From Alphaproteobacteria bacterium (GTDB lineage: Bacteria; Pseudomonadota; Alphaproteobacteria; Rhizobiales; CAJQND01), in contig JAAEUE010000041.1 in the NCBI GenBank assembly GCA_024227565.1, positions 1-43,001 of the forward strand: a stretch of 43,001 nt of DNA, in the 5' to 3' direction. The position numbers and the translations under genes were made by a program. Shown here in pieces: positions 6,035 through 17,262 of the stretch; position 1 is the first letter of the stretch, and each line of letters opens with the position of its first letter. Below the pieces are notes generated by a model. It did not search any database. It saw only the letters and a program-made list of their open reading frames with translations, and was not told the DNA's origin.

Positions 6035-8326
6035 TCAACCTTGAGCGAACTGCTGGGGCGCGGCGGCTGCGGCCGCCTGTGCTGCATCTATGGGTTGAGG
6101 CTGCGGTGCTGCAACCGGATGCCCGGGGACGGCGCCGGGGGATGGCTGCACTGGAGCAGCTGGCGCCATAGCTGGCGGGGCGGCATGGGCTGGCAGACCG
6201 GGATCAGCGGGCATGGCAGGTGTTGCCGGGTTAGCTTGGCCAAAACCACCTGGATTCTGCGCCTGAGATGGCATGGCCTGTGGGGCCGCGGCGGCAGGTT
6301 GTGGTGCCATCACGCCGGGTTGTGGCGGCATGCCCGCCGCGGGTTGCGGCTGCATCGCGGGCATCGCAGCTGGTTGAGGCTGCATGGCGGGCATCGCCGC
6401 TGGTTGAGGCTGAAGAGTGGGAGCGGTTGGAGCAGGTTGACCAGGAGCTTGCGGGCTTGCAAGTGGCGCCGCCATTGGGGCTGGTGCTGCGGGCGCGGCA
6501 AGTGCTGCGGCGAGCAGCGAGGGATCCATTTGCCCTGCCCCCTCAGGAGCGAGTGGCGGCATATCTTGCGCATCCGGCGCTGCGGGGGGTTGTAGTTCCT
6601 GGGCAGCATCTGGCACGGCTCCCTGCCCGCTGTCCGTGCTGTGGGTATCGTAGGCAAGCCGGGTTTGTGAACGCCAACTCTTGACCACTTCGTGCAACAA
6701 GTTGGTATCGTTGATATCCGCAGACCAGGCCCCAGCAAACGACGCGGTGCTGCTGTGGGGGAGTTTGTGCTCAGGCAAGATATCAAATTTGATACGCGTC
6801 GGGAGCGCCACCGCTTCGCCGGTGGCAACTGCCTCACCGGTTCCCATGTTGGGCACAAAATCCAGGAGCGATGCCGCGGCATCGGAAATGGCCGCTTTCA
6901 GAATCTCTTGGTCTTTCTCGTTGGTCAGGCGCAGCGAAAACAGAGTGCTGCACTGTGACAGAATTGTCGGGTCCAGTTCAGCTGGCCTTTGGCTAACGAT
7001 CACCATGGAAACGCCGTACTTACGGCCTTCCTTCGCAATCCGAGAGATAGCGCGTTTAGTGGGCTCAAACCCACCAGTTTTGCCTGCTGGCACATAGCGG
7101 TGGGCTTCTTCGCAGACCAAAGTGATCGGCACTCTTCCTTCAGACCAGACGCCAAAATCAAATGCCATTCTGGCAATCACGGAAACCACAACATTGATTA
7201 CTTCTGACGGAAGCCCGCCAAGTTCCAGAATGGTGATCGGCTTTCCATTGACGGGAATGCGGAAGAGCCGGCCGATCACGTCCGCCATGGTGTCCTGTAC
7301 CGTGAGCGAGCCGAACATAAAGCCGTAGCGAGGGTCGCGCGAAAGATGCTCAACCCGAGCTTTGATGCGCTTGAACGGCGCCAGATCGTTGCGCATATCG
7401 AGCTTGCCAATAAATTCATCCAACAAACCGGTTAGATCTGAAACGCGGTATGGCACGGGAGTGTCGACACCAATCGGCAAATTATCGTTCTCAACCTTGC
7501 TGAGCCGGTTTTTTCGATCTTTTCGCTGGTTCGCAGAATACCGATTCTTGGCAGCCGGGATCAGATCACGCAAAACTTCCATATCAGTTTCACGGTTAGG
7601 CTGGTCGCCGCAGATAATTTCGACCAATTCCTCGAACGTCAGCAACCAAAACGGCAGCGTTAAGTTGTGTGGGGTGATTATCTCGGCACATTCGGCAAAC
7701 GAACCGCCATACTCCCGGTGCACATCCAGCACCACGATGTGAGCATTCGGTGAATGCTCAATGATGCGGTGGAGAAACAATGCTACGGAGCAGGATTTAC
7801 CGGTGCCTGTGGTGCCCAGCACCGCAAAGTGTTTGCCAAGCAAATCATCGATTTTGACCATCGCTGGAATACTCGGATCCTGCTGGATACAGCCGATCCT
7901 CAAAGCTTCTGCATCACCGCACTCATAGGCTCTGCTGAGCTCATGCTGATCTGCCGGCAGAACAGGATCGCCAAGACCCGGGTAACGGCTGATGCCACGC
8001 TTGAAGCCCGAAATGGTGCCGTCGTCACGTTTGAGCAGCTCACCAATAAACTCCACTTCAACGACCCGCAATTCGGGCTCTTCTGAATTATGGGACGGCA
8101 TTGGTGCAGAGGAGGCGGATACCAACCCAAGAATGATCGAGGTAGGAGTATCTACTTTCAGGAGCGTGCCAATATCTGGCCGGATCAGCTTCACATGATT
8201 GGCTTCCTCATCGGGATTGTCCAACAAGACAACGGCTTGTCCGCCCGTGACCGAGACAAGACGGCCGAGCGAAACCGGTTCGTCAACGTTGTTGTGCCCG
8301 TGAAATTCTGATTGTGGCGCTTGCAT
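6035..8326 (-). CDS. HerA-like ATPase with a long Pro/Ala/Gln-rich tail
   Basis: The product is 763 residues. An N-terminal beta-rich HAS-barrel-like region is followed by a HerA/FtsK-type motor: Walker A GTTGTGKS at about 171-178, Walker B ITLVCEEAH at about 401-409, and an SQRP segment near 446. HerA proteins form hexamers that translocate DNA in end resection; a NurA nuclease partner is usual in archaea, but none is encoded here. From about residue 570 the tail is almost only Pro, Ala, Gln and Met, with repeats of the type MQPQPAAMPA. The ATG at 8326 is preferred over a TTG at 8332. The gene follows the histidine kinase by 60 bases, so the two may be co-transcribed. Confidence 0.85.
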   Translation of the reverse strand: MQAPQSEFHGHNNVDEPVSLGRLVSVTGGQAVVLLDNPDEEANHVKLIRPDIGTLLKVDTPTSIILGLVSASSAPMPSHNSEEPELRVVEVEFIGELLKRDDGTISGFKRGISRYPGLGDPVLPADQHELSRAYECGDAEALRIGCIQQDPSIPAMVKIDDLLGKHFAVLGTTGTGKSCSVALFLHRIIEHSPNAHIVVLDVHREYGGSFAECAEIITPHNLTLPFWLLTFEELVEIICGDQPNRETDMEVLRDLIPAAKNRYSANQRKDRKNRLSKVENDNLPIGVDTPVPYRVSDLTGLLDEFIGKLDMRNDLAPFKRIKARVEHLSRDPRYGFMFGSLTVQDTMADVIGRLFRIPVNGKPITILELGGLPSEVINVVVSVIARMAFDFGVWSEGRVPITLVCEEAHRYVPAGKTGGFEPTKRAISRIAKEGRKYGVSMVIVSQRPAELDPTILSQCSTLFSLRLTNEKDQEILKAAISDAAASLLDFVPNMGTGEAVATGEAVALPTRIKFDILPEHKLPHSSTASFAGAWSADINDTNLLHEVVKSWRSQTRLAYDTHSTDSGQGAVPDAAQELQPPAAPDAQDMPPLAPEGAGQMDPSLLAAALAAPAAPAPMAAPLASPQAPGQPAPTAPTLQPQPAAMPAMQPQPAAMPAMQPQPAAGMPPQPGVMAPQPAAAAPQAMPSQAQNPGGFGQANPATPAMPADPGLPAHAAPPAMAPAAPVQPSPGAVPGHPVAAPQPQPIDAAQAAAAAAPQQFAQG

Positions 8327-8386
8327 TGGCAAATGTTCTCAATTCTGTCTGTCTAAAGTTTTCACGGTCCCGGTTCACGCAACTTG

Positions 8387-9250
8387 TTAGTGTGCAGCGG
8401 TTCGCGGCCTGCGCTCACCGGCGGGCTCTTCGTCAATCGGCAGGCGCATTATGATCGTAGTTCCAAATCCCGGATTGCTTTTCATGTCGAGCACGCCATC
8501 GTGCAACTCAACGATCGCCTTAGAGATCGGCAGGCCCAGACCCGTGCCTTCGTATTCACGCGTGTGACCGCTATCGACTTGACCAAAGGGCGACAGCGCA
8601 ATTCCAATCTGCTCTTCAGTCATACCAATTCCGGTGTCGATGACCTTCACCTCAATCATGTTGTCCGCGCCCATGGAGGCCGAGAGCGTTACCGGGTCGC
8701 CCTCGTGGCTAAATTTAATCGCGTTGGTCATGAGATTGATGATCACCTGCTTGATCCGCAGCGCATCTCCGCGCAGCACCGGCAGTTTGGCCTCACTCTC
8801 AAACTTCAACTCGATGCCCGCTTCATGGGCCCGTTGGGCAATAATCGAAGCTGAGGACCGCACAACCTCCTCCATAGTGAAGGGTTCGCGTTCGATCGTA
8901 AGCTTTCCTGATTGGATCTTCGAGATCTCCAGAATGCGGTTGATCATGGTCAGGAGGTGATCTGCCGATTCCTTGATAAAGCCCGCAAATTGGTGAACTT
9001 CTTCGATCTGCGGCGTCTTGCTTTTGCGCAGCATATCGGAAAACCCAATGATCGAATTCAACGGCGTACGGAGCTCATGGCTCATATTGGCGATGAACTC
9101 AGATTTCGACTTGGAGGCAATTTCGGCTTGCACTTTGGCGGCGTTCAACGCCACATCCGAACGGTGACGATGCACAGCCGTCCCCAGATGGGCGGTATAT
9201 TGGGACAGAAGCGTCTGGCGCTTCCGCTTTTTGCTGGCATCTTTGAGCAT
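8387..9250 (-). CDS. soluble sensor histidine kinase
   Basis: The product is 287 residues. It has the dimerisation/phosphoacceptor H-box [10 protein letters not shown] (His58) and then an HATPase domain with N-box [11 protein letters not shown]1 box DTGIGM and G2 box [10 protein letters not shown]. No membrane segment and no PAS or other sensor domain is present; the first ~45 residues are a basic, coiled-coil-like stretch. The H-box sequence resembles the PleC/DivJ/PdhS group of alphaproteobacterial kinases. No response regulator gene is adjacent, so it is an orphan kinase, perhaps feeding a shared regulator. HerA follows downstream. The signal is unknown. Confidence 0.9.
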   Translation of the reverse strand: MLKDASKKRKRQTLLSQYTAHLGTAVHRHRSDVALNAAKVQAEIASKSKSEFIANMSHELRTPLNSIIGFSDMLRKSKTPQIEEVHQFAGFIKESADHLLTMINRILEISKIQSGKLTIEREPFTMEEVVRSSASIIAQRAHEAGIELKFESEAKLPVLRGDALRIKQVIINLMTNAIKFSHEGDPVTLSASMGADNMIEVKVIDTGIGMTEEQIGIALSPFGQVDSGHTREYEGTGLGLPISKAIVELHDGVLDMKSNPGFGTTIIMRLPIDEEPAGERRPRTAAH

Positions 9251-9467
9251 GCTTACCCCGCAGAATTCCAGGCAAAAAACTAAACCGAAACCCTCAATGG
9301 CAGGTTAATCTCAAGACAGATTGAGCGCTGTGCGCTTGGGCCGTGGTATTGCTTGCCGGATGCGGCGAAACTGTTAAACTGGTGTCAACGAAACTTTTGA
9401 GAAGGCTTCTGCTCCGGACCCCTCGTTTTTGGCGAGGTGCGGGCCAGTTGGAGCCGGATGGGTTACT

Positions 9468-10634
9468 GTGGACACCACCAGCGATGGGCCGGGCGGGATA
9501 GCGCCTGCACACCCTACTTCCACTGAAGAGGCCACGACTGGTGGAAACCGTTCAGGCAGCACCCACAATTCGGACCACCATCCAGCAAAACGGCGCGGGC
9601 CAAACCGTCGGCGGCGCGGCCGCAGGCGAGGACAGGGAAAGCGGGTACCTGCCTATGGCGCGCTTGATTTGGGCACCAATAACTGCCGCTTGCTGGTGGC
9701 AAGACCGGCCCATACCGGCTTTCGCGTAATCGATGCATTTTCCAGAATTGTCCGCCTGGGTGAAGGCGTTAGCCGCACTGGACGGTTGTCTCAAGCCGCG
9801 ATGGACCGCTCGATCGATGCGCTCAAGGTCTGTGCCTCAAAGTTGAAATGGCGCAACGTCGATCGGGCCAGGCTAATCGCCACTGAGGCATGCCGCGCGA
9901 CAGAGAACGGCGCGGAGTTCATTGACCGCGTCGAGACCGAAACAGGGATGCGGCTTGAGATCATCGATCGTGAAACGGAAGCAAGGTTGGCGCTTGCCGG
10001 ATCAGCCGCGTTGATTGAGCCCAAGGCCCGCAATACACTGGTCTTCGACATTGGCGGCGGCTCGACCGAGCTTATGTGGACCCGGAGTTGCGGCGATACT
10101 CATGAGCTCGTCGACTGGATGTCTCTTCCCGCTGGCGTTGTAACCGTTGCTGAAGGCTATGGCGGTATTAACGTTACACCGGAATCCTATGCCGCCATGA
10201 AGGCTTTTGCCCTGCCTGCCTTGTCAGAATTTGCCGCAAAATTGGCCGCGAGCAACGGCGGATGCGCCAGACCCGATCATCTGCTCGGCACTTCGGGCAC
10301 TGTGACGACCCTGGCCGGGGTTCATCTGGGGTTGCAACGCTATGATCGTAACCAGGTTGACGGATGCTGGATCAACCGCGATCAAGCCAACAGCGTGACC
10401 CAACAGCTTGTCAGGATGTCTTACGAAGACCGGGCGGCAAGCCCTTGTATTGGCCGCGAGCGGGCGGACCTTGTTCTTGCAGGATGTGCCATCTTAGAAG
10501 CCATAACAGAGCTTTGGCCGGCCGATTGGATCCGCGTTGCTGACCGCGGTTTGCGCGAGGGCATACTGACCACCCTCATGCGCGAAGACGGCGTGTTCAA
10601 TGGTCCCTCCAACGACCACCGGCACAAGCCTTAA
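9468..10634 (+). CDS. Ppx/GppA-family phosphatase
   Basis: The product is 388 residues if the GTG at 9468 is the start; a TTG at 9429 would add 13, and neither has a good ribosome site. After a low-complexity stretch containing RRRRGRRRGQGKR comes the ASKHA-type phosphatase core: ALDLGTNNCRLLV, then TEACR, DRETEARL and FDIGGGSTEL. The family hydrolyses polyphosphate or pppGpp to ppGpp; which activity applies is not decidable here. The Arg-rich extension is common in rhizobial members. rlmE begins 4 bases after the stop, so the two genes are an operon. Confidence 0.88.
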   Translation: MDTTSDGPGGIAPAHPTSTEEATTGGNRSGSTHNSDHHPAKRRGPNRRRRGRRRGQGKRVPAYGALDLGTNNCRLLVARPAHTGFRVIDAFSRIVRLGEGVSRTGRLSQAAMDRSIDALKVCASKLKWRNVDRARLIATEACRATENGAEFIDRVETETGMRLEIIDRETEARLALAGSAALIEPKARNTLVFDIGGGSTELMWTRSCGDTHELVDWMSLPAGVVTVAEGYGGINVTPESYAAMKAFALPALSEFAAKLAASNGGCARPDHLLGTSGTVTTLAGVHLGLQRYDRNQVDGCWINRDQANSVTQQLVRMSYEDRAASPCIGRERADLVLAGCAILEAITELWPADWIRVADRGLREGILTTLMREDGVFNGPSNDHRHKP

Positions 10635-10638
10635 GCCC

Positions 10639-11349
10639 ATGGCCACGAAAAAGAACGATAGCGGCCGGGGCAAGCGCGACCTCAAGGTAAAGGTCAAGAC
10701 TGCGCGTGGGCGCAAAACATCCTCCACACGCTGGTTGCAGCGCCAATTGAACGATCCTTATGTGACCGAAGCCAAGCGGCAAGGCCTTAGGTCCCGCTCA
10801 GCGTTCAAGCTCATCCAAATGGATGATCAGCACGGTTTTCTAAAACCTGGCGCTTATGTTGTGGACTTGGGAGCGGCCCCCGGCGGCTGGTCTGAAATTG
10901 CCGCCAAACGGGTGAAAGCCGTTGAAGGCAAAGGCAAGGTCGTGGCGATTGATATGCACGACATCGAGCCGATTGCCGGGGTTACCTTTTTGCACGCAGA
11001 CTTCTACGACGATGACGCCCCTGACCGCCTGAAAGAAGCTCTGGGCGGGCCTGCGGATGTGGTCATGTCAGATATGGCGGCTCATGCCTCTGGTCACAGG
11101 AAGACGGACCACCTGAAGATCATCGCCCTGTGCGAAGTGGCGCTGGACTTTGCTTGCGACGTCTTAAAGCCAGGCGGGGTGTTTGTGGCCAAGGTGCTGC
11201 AGGGTGGCACAGAACACGAGCTGTTGGCCATAATGCGCAAATCTTTCCGCTCTGTAGCCCACTTGAAACCCGATGCCAGCAGGTCAGATTCAGCGGAGCT
11301 TTACGTGCTCGCCAAGGATTTTCGGGGCGATGCGTCAGATGACCTGTAA
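10639..11349 (+). CDS. rlmE: 23S rRNA 2'-O-ribose U2552 methyltransferase
   Basis: The product is 236 residues of the RrmJ/FtsJ family, which methylates the ribose of U2552 in the A-loop of 23S rRNA. Visible signatures are SRSAFKL, the SAM-binding VVDLGAAPGGWSE, DVVMSDMAAHASG with the catalytic Asp, and FVAKVLQGG with the catalytic Lys. An ATG at 10600 inside the preceding gene would add 13 residues; the family's usual basic N-terminus MATKKNDSGRGKRDLK supports 10639. It sits directly after ppx/gppA. Confidence 0.93.
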   Translation: MATKKNDSGRGKRDLKVKVKTARGRKTSSTRWLQRQLNDPYVTEAKRQGLRSRSAFKLIQMDDQHGFLKPGAYVVDLGAAPGGWSEIAAKRVKAVEGKGKVVAIDMHDIEPIAGVTFLHADFYDDDAPDRLKEALGGPADVVMSDMAAHASGHRKTDHLKIIALCEVALDFACDVLKPGGVFVAKVLQGGTEHELLAIMRKSFRSVAHLKPDASRSDSAELYVLAKDFRGDASDDL

Positions 11350-11467
11350 ATAACCGCTTCAGATTAGTGTTTTGGCGCTTTACGACTTGGTCATGAGAGT
11401 GTTAATGACCCTCGTCAACCTGAGGCGGCAACCGGCAGTGAGTCGCTGACCCCAGTTCAGCATCTGA

Positions 11468-13003
<1,536 letters not shown>

Positions 13004-13017
13004 GGCACCAGACGCGC

Positions 13018-14313
13018 ATGACACCTGGAGGCCGGATCGCCGCAGCCATCGAAGTCTTGACCGAGATGGACAGCCATCACCGGCCCGCAACAGAAGCACT
13101 GCGTGACTGGGGACGAACCCACAGGTTTGCCGGCTCAGGTGACCGCGCCGCGATTGGAAATCTGGTGTTCGACGCCTTGCGCCATAAAGCGTCTGCACAG
13201 TGGATGATGGATGAGGAAACCCCGAGAGCATCCGTCTTGGGCACGCTTGCGGTGCACTGGAAGAAATCGGTTCTTGAGCTTAACGGTTGGTTTGAAGGCG
13301 ACAAGCACTCCCCCCTGCCTTTGACCGCCGAAGAAACGAAAGCTCTAACCGATCGGCAGCTGAAAGACGCTCCCGTATGGGTGCAGGCCGATGTGCCGGA
13401 GTGGACGGTTCCTCTGCTGGAAGCAAATTTCGATGAAGAGCTCATCACCGAGGGTCAAGCCTTGGCACAACGTCCGCCTGTGGGATTGCGCATCAACACC
13501 TTGAAAGCCAACCGCGAAAAGGTAAAGAAAGCCCTCGCCCGCTTTGACCCACGAGAATCCCTGCTGGCACCGGATGGTCTGGCTATCGCGCCGCCAATCG
13601 GCTTTGGCCGCAGCGCCAATGTGCAGGCCGATGGTGCCTACCAAAAGGGTTGGGTAGAAATTCAGGATGAAGGCAGCCAGGTAGTCTCCCATCTGGTGTT
13701 TGCCCAGCCCGGAGAGCAGGTTTTGGACTATTGTGCGGGCGCAGGAGGGAAAACCTTGGCGTTGGCCGCTTGCATGCAGAACAAGGGCCAGGTCTTTGCC
13801 TACGATTCAAACCGGAACCGGTTGTCTGGCATCTATGAACGATTGAAACGTGGAGGCCTGCGCAATGTTCAAGTTCGCGAACCAGGTCATGGCTCATTAA
13901 ACGATCTGACAGACCGAATGGACCGGGTTGTGGTGGATGCGCCGTGCTCGGGGTCTGGTGTTTGGCGGCGGCGGCCCGATGCAAAATGGCGGCTGACCCC
14001 GGAGGCGCTCGAAAGACGCCTTGAGGAACAGCGCACGGTCCTGCAGGAAGCTTCTGCGTTCGTGAAGCCGGGCGGATATCTCTGCTACATCACCTGTTCG
14101 ATTTTCCCAGGCGAGAACGAAGGTCAGGTTTATCAATTTCTTGAAGACAAAGAAGAGCAGTTTGAACTGCTCTCTGCAGGAGAAGTCTGGCAGGATCTCT
14201 TCGGTTTCGATGCGCCTCAACCCTGGTCTTCAGACGACTGCTCAGTGACCCTTACCCCGGCCACAACCCAGACCGACGGGTTCTACTTTGCAGTTCTCGG
14301 GCGTAAAAACTGA
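13018..14313 (+). CDS. RsmB-like RNA cytosine-5 methyltransferase
   Basis: The product is 431 residues of the NOL1/NOP2/Sun family. A helical N-terminal NusB-like region is followed by the SAM-binding motif LDYCAGAGGKTLALA, motif IV VVDAPCSGSG and motif VI YITCSIFPGENE; the two Cys are those used in catalysis and release. It begins 14 bases after guaB and is probably co-transcribed. RsmB modifies C967 of 16S rRNA in E. coli; whether this homologue has the same target is not certain. Confidence 0.9.
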   Translation: MTPGGRIAAAIEVLTEMDSHHRPATEALRDWGRTHRFAGSGDRAAIGNLVFDALRHKASAQWMMDEETPRASVLGTLAVHWKKSVLELNGWFEGDKHSPLPLTAEETKALTDRQLKDAPVWVQADVPEWTVPLLEANFDEELITEGQALAQRPPVGLRINTLKANREKVKKALARFDPRESLLAPDGLAIAPPIGFGRSANVQADGAYQKGWVEIQDEGSQVVSHLVFAQPGEQVLDYCAGAGGKTLALAACMQNKGQVFAYDSNRNRLSGIYERLKRGGLRNVQVREPGHGSLNDLTDRMDRVVVDAPCSGSGVWRRRPDAKWRLTPEALERRLEEQRTVLQEASAFVKPGGYLCYITCSIFPGENEGQVYQFLEDKEEQFELLSAGEVWQDLFGFDAPQPWSSDDCSVTLTPATTQTDGFYFAVLGRKN

Positions 14314-14665
14314 GGCTTTACGGCAACAGCTTAGGCTCAGGTTCACCAAACACAGCCAAAGACCTTGAACCGGACACAGTTCTCGCCTATCTCCGCTGCC
14401 CTGACGGAAACCAAAGTGCGTGGAGCGCACCAATGTGTGTATGGACAATGAGACATAGTCCTTTCCCGGCACCGCCCTGGCGGCACCCTCGTCCATGCGC
14501 GTTCCGTTAGCCTGAACTGCTTAGAGCTTTTCACCCCTATCGGCTGACATCGTAGTTGGACAGGCCAACCGCCACTGGCGGTGCCTTAAACCATTCTGTT
14601 CACTCTCGATTTTGAGATCCCGCAGCGCGTTTGCCCGCGTGCGGAGACTTGTCAGGTACAGACCG
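14314..14665. other. 352-base gap with no recognisable gene
   Basis: No convincing open frame was seen. The gap holds two GC-rich inverted repeats, CCGCC-ct-GGCGG at 14472-14483 and ACCGCCACTGGCGGT at 14568-14582. Their loops are too short for ordinary hairpins and no T-run follows, so I do not call them terminators. A promoter for the next gene is expected here but none stands out. Confidence 0.5.
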
Positions 14666-15634
14666 ATGAAGACTGAAGACGCAAAAGAGATTATCGCCTG
14701 CCTTCCCAAAGGGCGGACGGTGTATCCCTATCACCAGGACCGCTACGCAGTGCAGCTGTTGGAATTTGTGGTGGATGATCAGGTCAGCATTTCTAAACTG
14801 CGCGGCAGTGCATTTGGAAAGCTCCTGTCTCGACCCGCCGTGAAGAACGTCCTTGCCTCCTGCGGCAGCGGAAATTTGAGCCGCGGCGACCTGGCGAAAG
14901 CCTGGCCGCTCGATGTTGAAGTTTATCGCCTCAGTCTGACCAGATGGGGACCGGAATGCGAGAAAGACTGGGACCGTTGGGGATATCAGACCTCGCGTCC
15001 CGGCCAAAACCTTGTGTTGCAGCTCAATTTTTCCAACGCCCATAACCAGGCATACGGGAAAATTGTGAAGAGCAAAGACAACAGTCCTTTCGCGTTCTAC
15101 GGCCACCCCGTCATGCAGCGCGACTGGCATACGCTGGCATGGGCCAGGCTCGACATTGACCTTGATGATGGCAGCGCCCTCATCGAGGAAATCCAGTCAG
15201 ACTGGGTGCGCCATAGCCGCGCTGCGGCTGAGTACGCTCGCAAGGTCTTGAAGGGAGCCAATGGTGGAGAGCCGAAAAAGGACATCGTCTTTGATGGCCA
15301 AACCATGGATGCCAAAGCGGTCTGCGCCTACTACGAGGATGTGGTGGCGCCGCACGCAAAGCTCTGGGATGAGGCCATGCTGTCGGCAGCGCTCTGGTTT
15401 CTGGTGAGCGAGCTCGGATTGGGGCAGATTTATCTGCATGACCATGAGACCGGCTGCAAACTGAAGAATGTGACTTTTAGCCAGCCGCCGCGTTCGCTCT
15501 ACACCAAACTGCCGCAGCGGTTCTGTTTTCAGAAGACCAAACAGGGGCCAGACTTCCTGTTTGAGAAGCCTGATCGCAGACTGCGCAAGCTGATGAAATC
15601 AGACGATTTGGCCTTCTGGCACCTCGTTATTTGA
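14666..15634 (+). CDS. unknown protein with an EIQSDW motif
   Basis: The product is 322 residues and has no signal peptide or membrane segment. The start ATG 14666 has AGG about 10 bases upstream; an earlier ATG at 14612 is less likely. Near the middle is [16 protein letters not shown], which resembles the EIQSD motif I associate with domains of phage-encoded polyvalent proteins. The second half has an aromatic-rich segment ([22 protein letters not shown]) and a basic C-terminus. It lies between the RsmB-like gene and guaA, away from phage genes, so it may be a domesticated protein. The function is unknown and I am sure only that it is a real gene. Confidence 0.75.
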   Translation: MKTEDAKEIIACLPKGRTVYPYHQDRYAVQLLEFVVDDQVSISKLRGSAFGKLLSRPAVKNVLASCGSGNLSRGDLAKAWPLDVEVYRLSLTRWGPECEKDWDRWGYQTSRPGQNLVLQLNFSNAHNQAYGKIVKSKDNSPFAFYGHPVMQRDWHTLAWARLDIDLDDGSALIEEIQSDWVRHSRAAAEYARKVLKGANGGEPKKDIVFDGQTMDAKAVCAYYEDVVAPHAKLWDEAMLSAALWFLVSELGLGQIYLHDHETGCKLKNVTFSQPPRSLYTKLPQRFCFQKTKQGPDFLFEKPDRRLRKLMKSDDLAFWHLVI

Positions 15635-15664
15635 GTCAGGTTGCGCACAAGACAATGTTGCGCA

Positions 15665-15691
15665 TTGCCGTCGTGGCGGGAATCCTATACT
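15665..15691 (+). promoter_or_regulatory. candidate guaA promoter giving a leaderless mRNA
   Basis: TATACT at 15686-15691 is a near-perfect -10 box that ends 8 bases before the guaA ATG. TTGCCG at 15665-15670 may be the -35, though its 15-base spacer is short. Transcription would start at or within a base or two of the ATG, and no ribosome site precedes the ATG, so a leaderless message is likely. Confidence 0.4.
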
Positions 15692-15699
15692 TGCCCGCC

Positions 15700-17247
15700 A
15701 TGACGGACCGCATTCTCATCATAGACTTTGGCTCTCAAGTCACCCAGCTGATCGCACGCCGCGTGCGCGAAACTGGGGTTTATTCCGAAATTGTGCCCTT
15801 TCAGTCTGCCGCTGATGCGCTGAACTGGGATGGGCTCAAAGGCATCATCCTTTCAGGTGGACCTGCATCTGTGCTCGAGGGCGAAAGCCCCCGCGCACCC
15901 GAGGGCGTCTTTGAGACGGGCCTGCCTGTGCTCGGCATCTGTTATGGCCAGCAGACCATGTGCGCCCAACTCGGCGGCAAGGTTGAACCGTCTGACCATC
16001 GTGAATTTGGCCGCGCATTTGTGGATGTAACAAAGCCCTCGGCCCTGTTTGACGGGGTGTGGCAAACCGGCGAGAACCATCAGGTTTGGATGTCGCACGG
16101 TGACCGGGTTGTTAAATTGCCCACTGGCTTTGAAGTGTTTGCCTCCTCTGAAGGCGCCCCATTCGCCGTCGCAGGTGACGAAGACCGTCACTATTACAGC
16201 TTCATGTTCCATCCTGAAGTGGTGCACACGCCTGATGGCGCCAAGCTTCTGGGCAACTTTGTTCATAAGATCTGCGGTTGTGCCGGCGATTGGACCATGG
16301 CTTCGTTCAAGGAGGAGGCCATTGCGCGTATCCGCGAACAAGTAGGCGACGGCCAGGTGATTTGCGGCCTTTCCGGCGGCGTGGATTCTTCCGTTGCTGC
16401 TGTGCTGATCCATGAGGCCATTGGGGACCAACTCCATTGTGTGTTCGTAGACACTGGGATGATGCGAGCCGGCGAGGCTGATGAGGTGGTGAGCCTGTTC
16501 AGAGGGCACTACAATATTCCGCTGATCCACGCAGACGCCTCGGACGAGTTCATCGGAAAACTGGACGGCGTGAGCGATCCTGAGAAGAAGCGCAAGATCA
16601 TCGGCTCAACGTTCATCGACGTTTTCGAGCGCGAAGCAAAAGGCATCGGAGGCGCGCAGTTCCTGGCACAAGGGACGCTCTATCCTGACGTGATTGAAAG
16701 CGTCTCGTTCACCGGCGGGCCCTCCGTGACGATAAAATCGCACCACAATGTGGGCGGCCTGCCGGAACGCATGAACATGGACCTGGTGGAACCTCTGCGC
16801 GAACTGTTCAAGGACGAAGTGCGTGTGCTGGGGCGCGAGCTTGGATTGCCGGAACCCTTCGTTGCGCGGCATCCCTTCCCCGGACCGGGATTGGCGATCC
16901 GCATTCCAGGGAAAATTACCCGCGAGAAATTGGACATTCTGCGAAAGGCCGACGTGGTTTACCTGGACGAAATTCGTCAGACCGGGCTCTACGACGCCAT
17001 CTGGCAGGCCTTTGCGGTGTTGTTGCCGGTGCAGACCGTGGGCGTGATGGGCGATGGACGCACCTATGATTATGTCTGCGCACTGAGGGCCGTCACCTCA
17101 ACCGACGGCATGACGGCTGACTACTATCACTTTGACCATGACTTCCTCAGCCGGACGGCGACGCGGATCATCAACGAGGTGAAAGGGATCAACCGCGTGG
17201 TCTACGACATCACGTCAAAGCCGCCTGGGACGATCGAGTGGGAATAA
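15700..17247 (+). CDS. guaA: GMP synthase (glutamine-hydrolysing)
   Basis: The product is 515 residues and converts XMP to GMP with glutamine and ATP. The class I amidotransferase domain starts [17 protein letters not shown] and has the nucleophile Cys in GICYGQQ and the HPEV His. The ATP pyrophosphatase P-loop is [10 protein letters not shown]. The C-terminal dimerisation domain ends with the usual [12 protein letters not shown] 15700 matches the family start; upstream frame extension to 15631 is not needed. guaB upstream makes the preceding intermediate. Confidence 0.97.
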   Translation: MTDRILIIDFGSQVTQLIARRVRETGVYSEIVPFQSAADALNWDGLKGIILSGGPASVLEGESPRAPEGVFETGLPVLGICYGQQTMCAQLGGKVEPSDHREFGRAFVDVTKPSALFDGVWQTGENHQVWMSHGDRVVKLPTGFEVFASSEGAPFAVAGDEDRHYYSFMFHPEVVHTPDGAKLLGNFVHKICGCAGDWTMASFKEEAIARIREQVGDGQVICGLSGGVDSSVAAVLIHEAIGDQLHCVFVDTGMMRAGEADEVVSLFRGHYNIPLIHADASDEFIGKLDGVSDPEKKRKIIGSTFIDVFEREAKGIGGAQFLAQGTLYPDVIESVSFTGGPSVTIKSHHNVGGLPERMNMDLVEPLRELFKDEVRVLGRELGLPEPFVARHPFPGPGLAIRIPGKITREKLDILRKADVVYLDEIRQTGLYDAIWQAFAVLLPVQTVGVMGDGRTYDYVCALRAVTSTDGMTADYYHFDHDFLSRTATRIINEVKGINRVVYDITSKPPGTIEWE

Positions 17248-17262
17248 GCCTAATCTGGCCGA

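Noticed and set aside
5881..6171. Short open frames on both strands in the gap before herA
   Set aside because: They have no ribosome sites, overlap the hairpin and the herA tail, and their translations look random.
14472..14582. Two GC-rich inverted repeats as terminators after the RsmB-like gene
   Set aside because: The loops are only one to three bases and no T-run follows.
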